A stretch of DNA of 12,974 nucleotides from CAUZFZ01 sp963579025 (GTDB taxonomy: Bacteria > Planctomycetota > Planctomycetia > Planctomycetales > Planctomycetaceae): NCBI GenBank assembly GCA_963579025.1, contig CAUZFZ010000225.1:1-12974 (forward strand), read 5' to 3'. Below the pieces are notes generated by a model. That model searched no databases. It was not told the DNA's origin and saw nothing but the letters and a program-made list of their open reading frames with translations. The position numbers and the translations under genes were made by a program. The first letter of the stretch is position 1. Every line of letters starts with the position of its first letter. This document shows positions 10,464 to 12,974 of this stretch, one piece after another.

Positions 10464-10480
10464 TTCTCCTTAAAGGAGAA
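10464..10480 (+). promoter_or_regulatory. Shine-Dalgarno within an inverted repeat
   Basis: TTCTCCTTAAAGGAGAA is a perfect inverted repeat with 8-bp arms and one central base. In RNA a 6-bp stem with a 5-nt loop could form. The right arm contains AAGGAG, the ribosome site placed 6 nt before the CTG at 10485, so folding would hide it. This could be translational control or an RNA thermometer-like switch. As DNA it could also be an operator. Confidence 0.55.
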
Positions 10481-10484
10481 CGCT

Positions 10485-12707
10485 CTGACTACTGATTCTC
10501 AGCCGGAACGACATCTCGGCCTGCCGGGCGCGACCGGTGTTGGTGTTGGAGCCATCGTAGGCGGCGGAATCCTCGCTTTGGCGGGAGTCGCATTTGCCAC
10601 GACGGGGCCGGCAGCGATGCTCGCGTTCGCTCTGAACGGAGTGGTCGCGCTACTTACGGCGATCAGCTTTGCCGAGATGGCCTCGAAGTTTCCCGAATCC
10701 GGCGGGACCTACACATTTGCCCGCAAAGTGCTGACGGTGGAAGCCGCATTCATGGTCGGCTGGGTCGTGTGGTTTGCTTCCATCGTCGCTGCCGTGCTCT
10801 ATGCCATCGGCTTCGCTCACTTCGCCATGGTGATGATCAGCGATCTGTGGTCTCTGACAGGCACGTCGCCCGCCTGGCTGACGGGCTCCCGTACGATTAC
10901 CAGCGTGGCGGTCGTTACTACGATCGTGCTGTCGCTGAGCCTGATGTGGAAGGCGGGCGGCGGAGGTCAATGGGTCAACATCGGCAAGGTCACGGTATTC
11001 GGAGTTCTGATCCTGGGAGGCCTGTGGAGTCTGACCCGCGTATCGTCGACTGCTGTCGGCGCTAACCTGCAGCCGTTCTTTCCGGCCGGTGCCGGCGGAC
11101 TGATTCAGGCGATGGGCTACACGTTTATTGCATTACAGGGATTCGACCTGATCGCGGCTGTCGGTGGTGAGGTTCGTGAACCAACCCGCAACATTCCCCG
11201 CGCCATGATCGGTTCGCTGGGAATTGCTCTGGCGATCTACCTGCCGCTGCTGTTCGTGATCACAACCGTCGGAACACCCGCTGGCGAGAGTATCACGTCG
11301 GCAGCAGCGCATAATCCAGAAGGGATCGTGGCGGTCGCCGCACAGAACTACCTGGGACCATTCGGCTACTGGCTGGTCATCGTTGCCGCCGTCCTGTCAA
11401 TGTTTTCGGCGTTGCATGCCAACCTGTTCGCGGCATCACGCATCGCGCGAGCTATGGCCAGAGATCGCGCGTTGCCGTCACCTCTGGCAAGACTGAGCAA
11501 ACTCCGTGGGACTCCGGGGAACGCCGTCATCGCCACAGCCGTTGTTGTCGTGATCATTCTGGTCGTCGTGCCTGACGTCGCGGCGGCAGGAGCAGCAGCC
11601 AGTCTGATCTTTCTGATCACCTTCGCGCTGGCTCACGGGATCTCGATCCTGGTGAGACAGCGCAGCCTGCAGCGTCCGCCGTTTCGTGCTCCGCTGTTTC
11701 CGGCTGTGCCAGTGATTGGAGGACTGGCCTGTGTCGGACTGGCTGTGTTTCAGGGCGTGGCAGTTCCCTCGGCCGGGTTGATCGCAATTGTCTGGCTGGG
11801 CCTCGGTGGAGTTCTGTTTCTGGCACTGTTCGCTCGTCGGGCACGCGTGATGGATGCATCGAGTTCGGCTCGGGATCCCGAACTGGTGCGGCTGCGCGGG
11901 CATGTCCCGCTGGTACTGGTGCCGATCGCCAATCCTCAGAACGTCGAAGTCATGGTGTCACTGGCTGACGCGCTGGTGCCGGCTGATGTCGGTCGCGTCC
12001 TGGCTCTGACAGTGGCCATCGCACCTCCGGACTGGAATTCCGACGAGGATCCGGTTCCGATCGAAAAGACCCAGGCCGTTCTGAGCGAACTGCTGAAGAC
12101 GGCCGGCCGGACGGGAATTCGCGCCGAAGCGTTGACGACGGTGGCATCGACTCCCATGGAAGAGATCGTCCGCGTTGCGCGACTACATCGTTGCCAGTCC
12201 GTCCTGGTGGGACTGGGTGAGATCTCCAGCCAGGCGCAGGGAGCGCCGATGGAGTGGCTACTTGGAGCGCTCGACGCCGACATCGTTGTGCTGCGCGCCC
12301 GCAAAGACTGGCATCTTTCCACGGCGAAACGGATTCTTGTTCCCATTGCCGGACGTGGCGGTCACGACGAACTGCGGGCGCGCCTGCTGGGCAGCCTGAC
12401 GAGAACCGGTGCTCACGAAGTCAGCTTTGTTTGCGTTCTGCCTGAGCACGCCTCGTCACACGAGGTGAAGCGTGCGCAACGCGACCTGAAACACCTGGCG
12501 GAGGATGAACAGTGTCCAGACTATCACGTTGAATTGGTTTGTAGCGACGATCCGCTGGCGGTCATTGCCGGCCGGGCCGGCGAATCCGACCTGCTGGTTC
12601 TCGGCGTGCAGCGGATGGGTCGACATCGCAAGCTGTTTGGCGGCTTCACGCGTGCCCTCGCCCGGGTGACGTCGTGCCCGCTGATCGTCCTCAGCCGCCG
12701 AGGGTAG
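10485..12707 (+). CDS. APC-superfamily permease fused to two UspA domains, CTG start
   Basis: A 740-residue predicted inner-membrane amino acid or related cation-solute transporter. The N-terminal half (about 15-450) has about 12 hydrophobic helices. It starts with the Gly-rich TM1 GVGVGAIVGGGILALAG (18-34), followed by SFAEMASKFPESGGTYTFAR (61-80), both typical of the APC family. QGFDLIAAVGGEVREPTRNIPRA (218-240) is the usual TM6 and following loop. The cytoplasmic tail carries two universal-stress-protein folds (about 474-605 and 614-737); the second ends SDLLVLGVQRMG to SCPLIVLSRRG. UspA domains often bind nucleotides, so they may sense ATP or AMP for the transporter. The first standard start codon is TTG at 10578, but that would cut TM1 in half. 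CTG at 10485 is in frame, 6 nt after AAAGGAG, and no ATG, GTG or TTG lies between the stop at 10443 and 10578. The substrate is unknown. Confidence 0.9.
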   Translation: MTTDSQPERHLGLPGATGVGVGAIVGGGILALAGVAFATTGPAAMLAFALNGVVALLTAISFAEMASKFPESGGTYTFARKVLTVEAAFMVGWVVWFASIVAAVLYAIGFAHFAMVMISDLWSLTGTSPAWLTGSRTITSVAVVTTIVLSLSLMWKAGGGGQWVNIGKVTVFGVLILGGLWSLTRVSSTAVGANLQPFFPAGAGGLIQAMGYTFIALQGFDLIAAVGGEVREPTRNIPRAMIGSLGIALAIYLPLLFVITTVGTPAGESITSAAAHNPEGIVAVAAQNYLGPFGYWLVIVAAVLSMFSALHANLFAASRIARAMARDRALPSPLARLSKLRGTPGNAVIATAVVVVIILVVVPDVAAAGAAASLIFLITFALAHGISILVRQRSLQRPPFRAPLFPAVPVIGGLACVGLAVFQGVAVPSAGLIAIVWLGLGGVLFLALFARRARVMDASSSARDPELVRLRGHVPLVLVPIANPQNVEVMVSLADALVPADVGRVLALTVAIAPPDWNSDEDPVPIEKTQAVLSELLKTAGRTGIRAEALTTVASTPMEEIVRVARLHRCQSVLVGLGEISSQAQGAPMEWLLGALDADIVVLRARKDWHLSTAKRILVPIAGRGGHDELRARLLGSLTRTGAHEVSFVCVLPEHASSHEVKRAQRDLKHLAEDEQCPDYHVELVCSDDPLAVIAGRAGESDLLVLGVQRMGRHRKLFGGFTRALARVTSCPLIVLSRRG

Positions 12708-12764
12708 CTCGTTCCTGCCTGTTCACTGGTTGCTGTTGCTGACTTGTCCGCGATTGACGGCAGG

Positions 12765-12809
12765 GTGGCACTGGAAACGGCAAGAGTGCCACTGGCTCCG
12801 CCCAGTGGC
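12765..12809. repeat. Two overlapping, mutually exclusive hairpins
   Basis: GTGGCACT (12765-12772) pairs with AGTGCCAC (12785-12792), loop 12 nt. GCCACTGG (12788-12795) pairs with CCAGTGGC (12802-12809), loop 6 nt. The two stems share 12788-12792, so only one can form. The unit starts 57 bp after the permease stop. A T5 run at 12823-12827 is too far from the stem for a classic terminator. The composition resembles dispersed palindromic repeats of planctomycete genomes, which is inference from memory. Confidence 0.65.
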
Positions 12810-12935
12810 GTCCGGGATTTGAGTTTTTGCGGGATGGTTTGTCGAGTGAGGCTTGTGGAAGGGTGTCGCGGATCGATGGAGAATGATCGCAGTGGCGGGA
12901 GCGGGTTATGTCGGCGCATGCGGCGGCTCGGGAAA

Positions 12936-12953
12936 CGCGGTGCGCGCACCGCG
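12936..12953. repeat. Perfect 18-bp palindrome
   Basis: CGCGGTGCGCGCACCGCG reads the same on both strands. It lies in DNA without a supported gene, 230 bp after the permease stop. It could be a binding site or a hairpin. The window ends 21 bp later, so its context is unknown. Confidence 0.6.
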
Positions 12954-12974
12954 ACCCTATCCTCGGGCCGCTTG

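Larger units (their letters stand above)
9904..10484. other. Intergenic region of about 580 bp between divergent transport genes
   Basis: This must hold promoters for the minus-strand ABC-2 permease and the plus-strand APC permease, but I find no convincing -35/-10 pair. It contains one doubtful minus-strand ORF (9944-10267), a stem-loop at 10339-10370, a TGCGGCCGCA palindrome at 10391-10400, a T6 run near 10436 and the hairpin over the ribosome site at 10464-10480. Nothing else was recognised. Confidence 0.6.

Noticed and set aside
12765..12780. TGGCAC as the -24 half of a sigma-54 promoter
   Set aside because: No TTGC-type -12 element follows at the required spacing. The hexamer belongs to the hairpin arm. 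No convincing -24/-12 pair was seen by eye in front of the other genes either.
12788..12827. Intrinsic terminator of the APC permease gene
   Set aside because: The hairpin ends at 12809 but the T5 run begins only at 12823, too far for a classic rho-independent terminator.
12883..12974. ATG frame beginning MIAVAGAGYVGA, like a dinucleotide-binding dehydrogenase N-terminus
   Set aside because: The similarity stops after the GxGxxG part; the next residues are Gly/Ala/Arg-Pro rich and unlike the family. There is no properly spaced ribosome site and the window ends too soon to judge.

Overview
The window looks like chromosome of a member of the Planctomycetota. The basis is gene type, not a database match: an ECF sigma factor paired with a membrane Ser/Thr kinase carrying WD40 repeats, a two-module ABC-2 permease of the kind common in that phylum, a permease fused to UspA domains, and palindromic intergenic repeats. 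GC content is moderately high. I see no rRNA, tRNA, CRISPR array, transposase or phage gene.

Left part (1-4100, minus strand): a two-gene signalling operon. An ECF sigma factor gene (3410-3967) precedes a 1067-residue kinase (117-3320) with a cytoplasmic kinase domain, one membrane helix and a C-terminal WD40 propeller. The sigma gene carries an apparent frameshift near 3490-3500 that puts its region 4 helix-turn-helix in another frame. A promoter-like pair with a dyad over its -35 box lies at 4060-4088.

Middle (4100-8230, plus strand): a small unrecognised protein (4177-4395), a weaker small ORF (4422-4580), then seven copies of the octamer TTCGGCGC/GCGCCGAA within 116 bp (4780-4895). These lie directly in front of a 1055-residue membrane-bound sigma-54 activator (4913-8080) built as TM, PDZ-like domain, nine more TM helices, GAF, AAA+ and Fis-type HTH. 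Between this gene and the convergent permease gene sits a nested inverted repeat (8110-8227).

Right part: a minus-strand ABC-2 type permease (8233-9903) with two homologous-looking modules and no ATPase gene beside it. A leader of about 580 bp with stem-loops follows. Then comes an APC-superfamily permease fused to two UspA domains (10485-12707). This gene appears to start at a CTG codon behind a strong Shine-Dalgarno sequence that lies in one arm of a short hairpin. The window ends in non-coding DNA with mutually exclusive hairpins and an 18-bp palindrome.

Two independent transcription-control modules (ECF sigma plus kinase, and a membrane sigma-54 activator) thus lie back to back, next to two transport genes. 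No sequence evidence links the regulators to the transporters; that would be inference.
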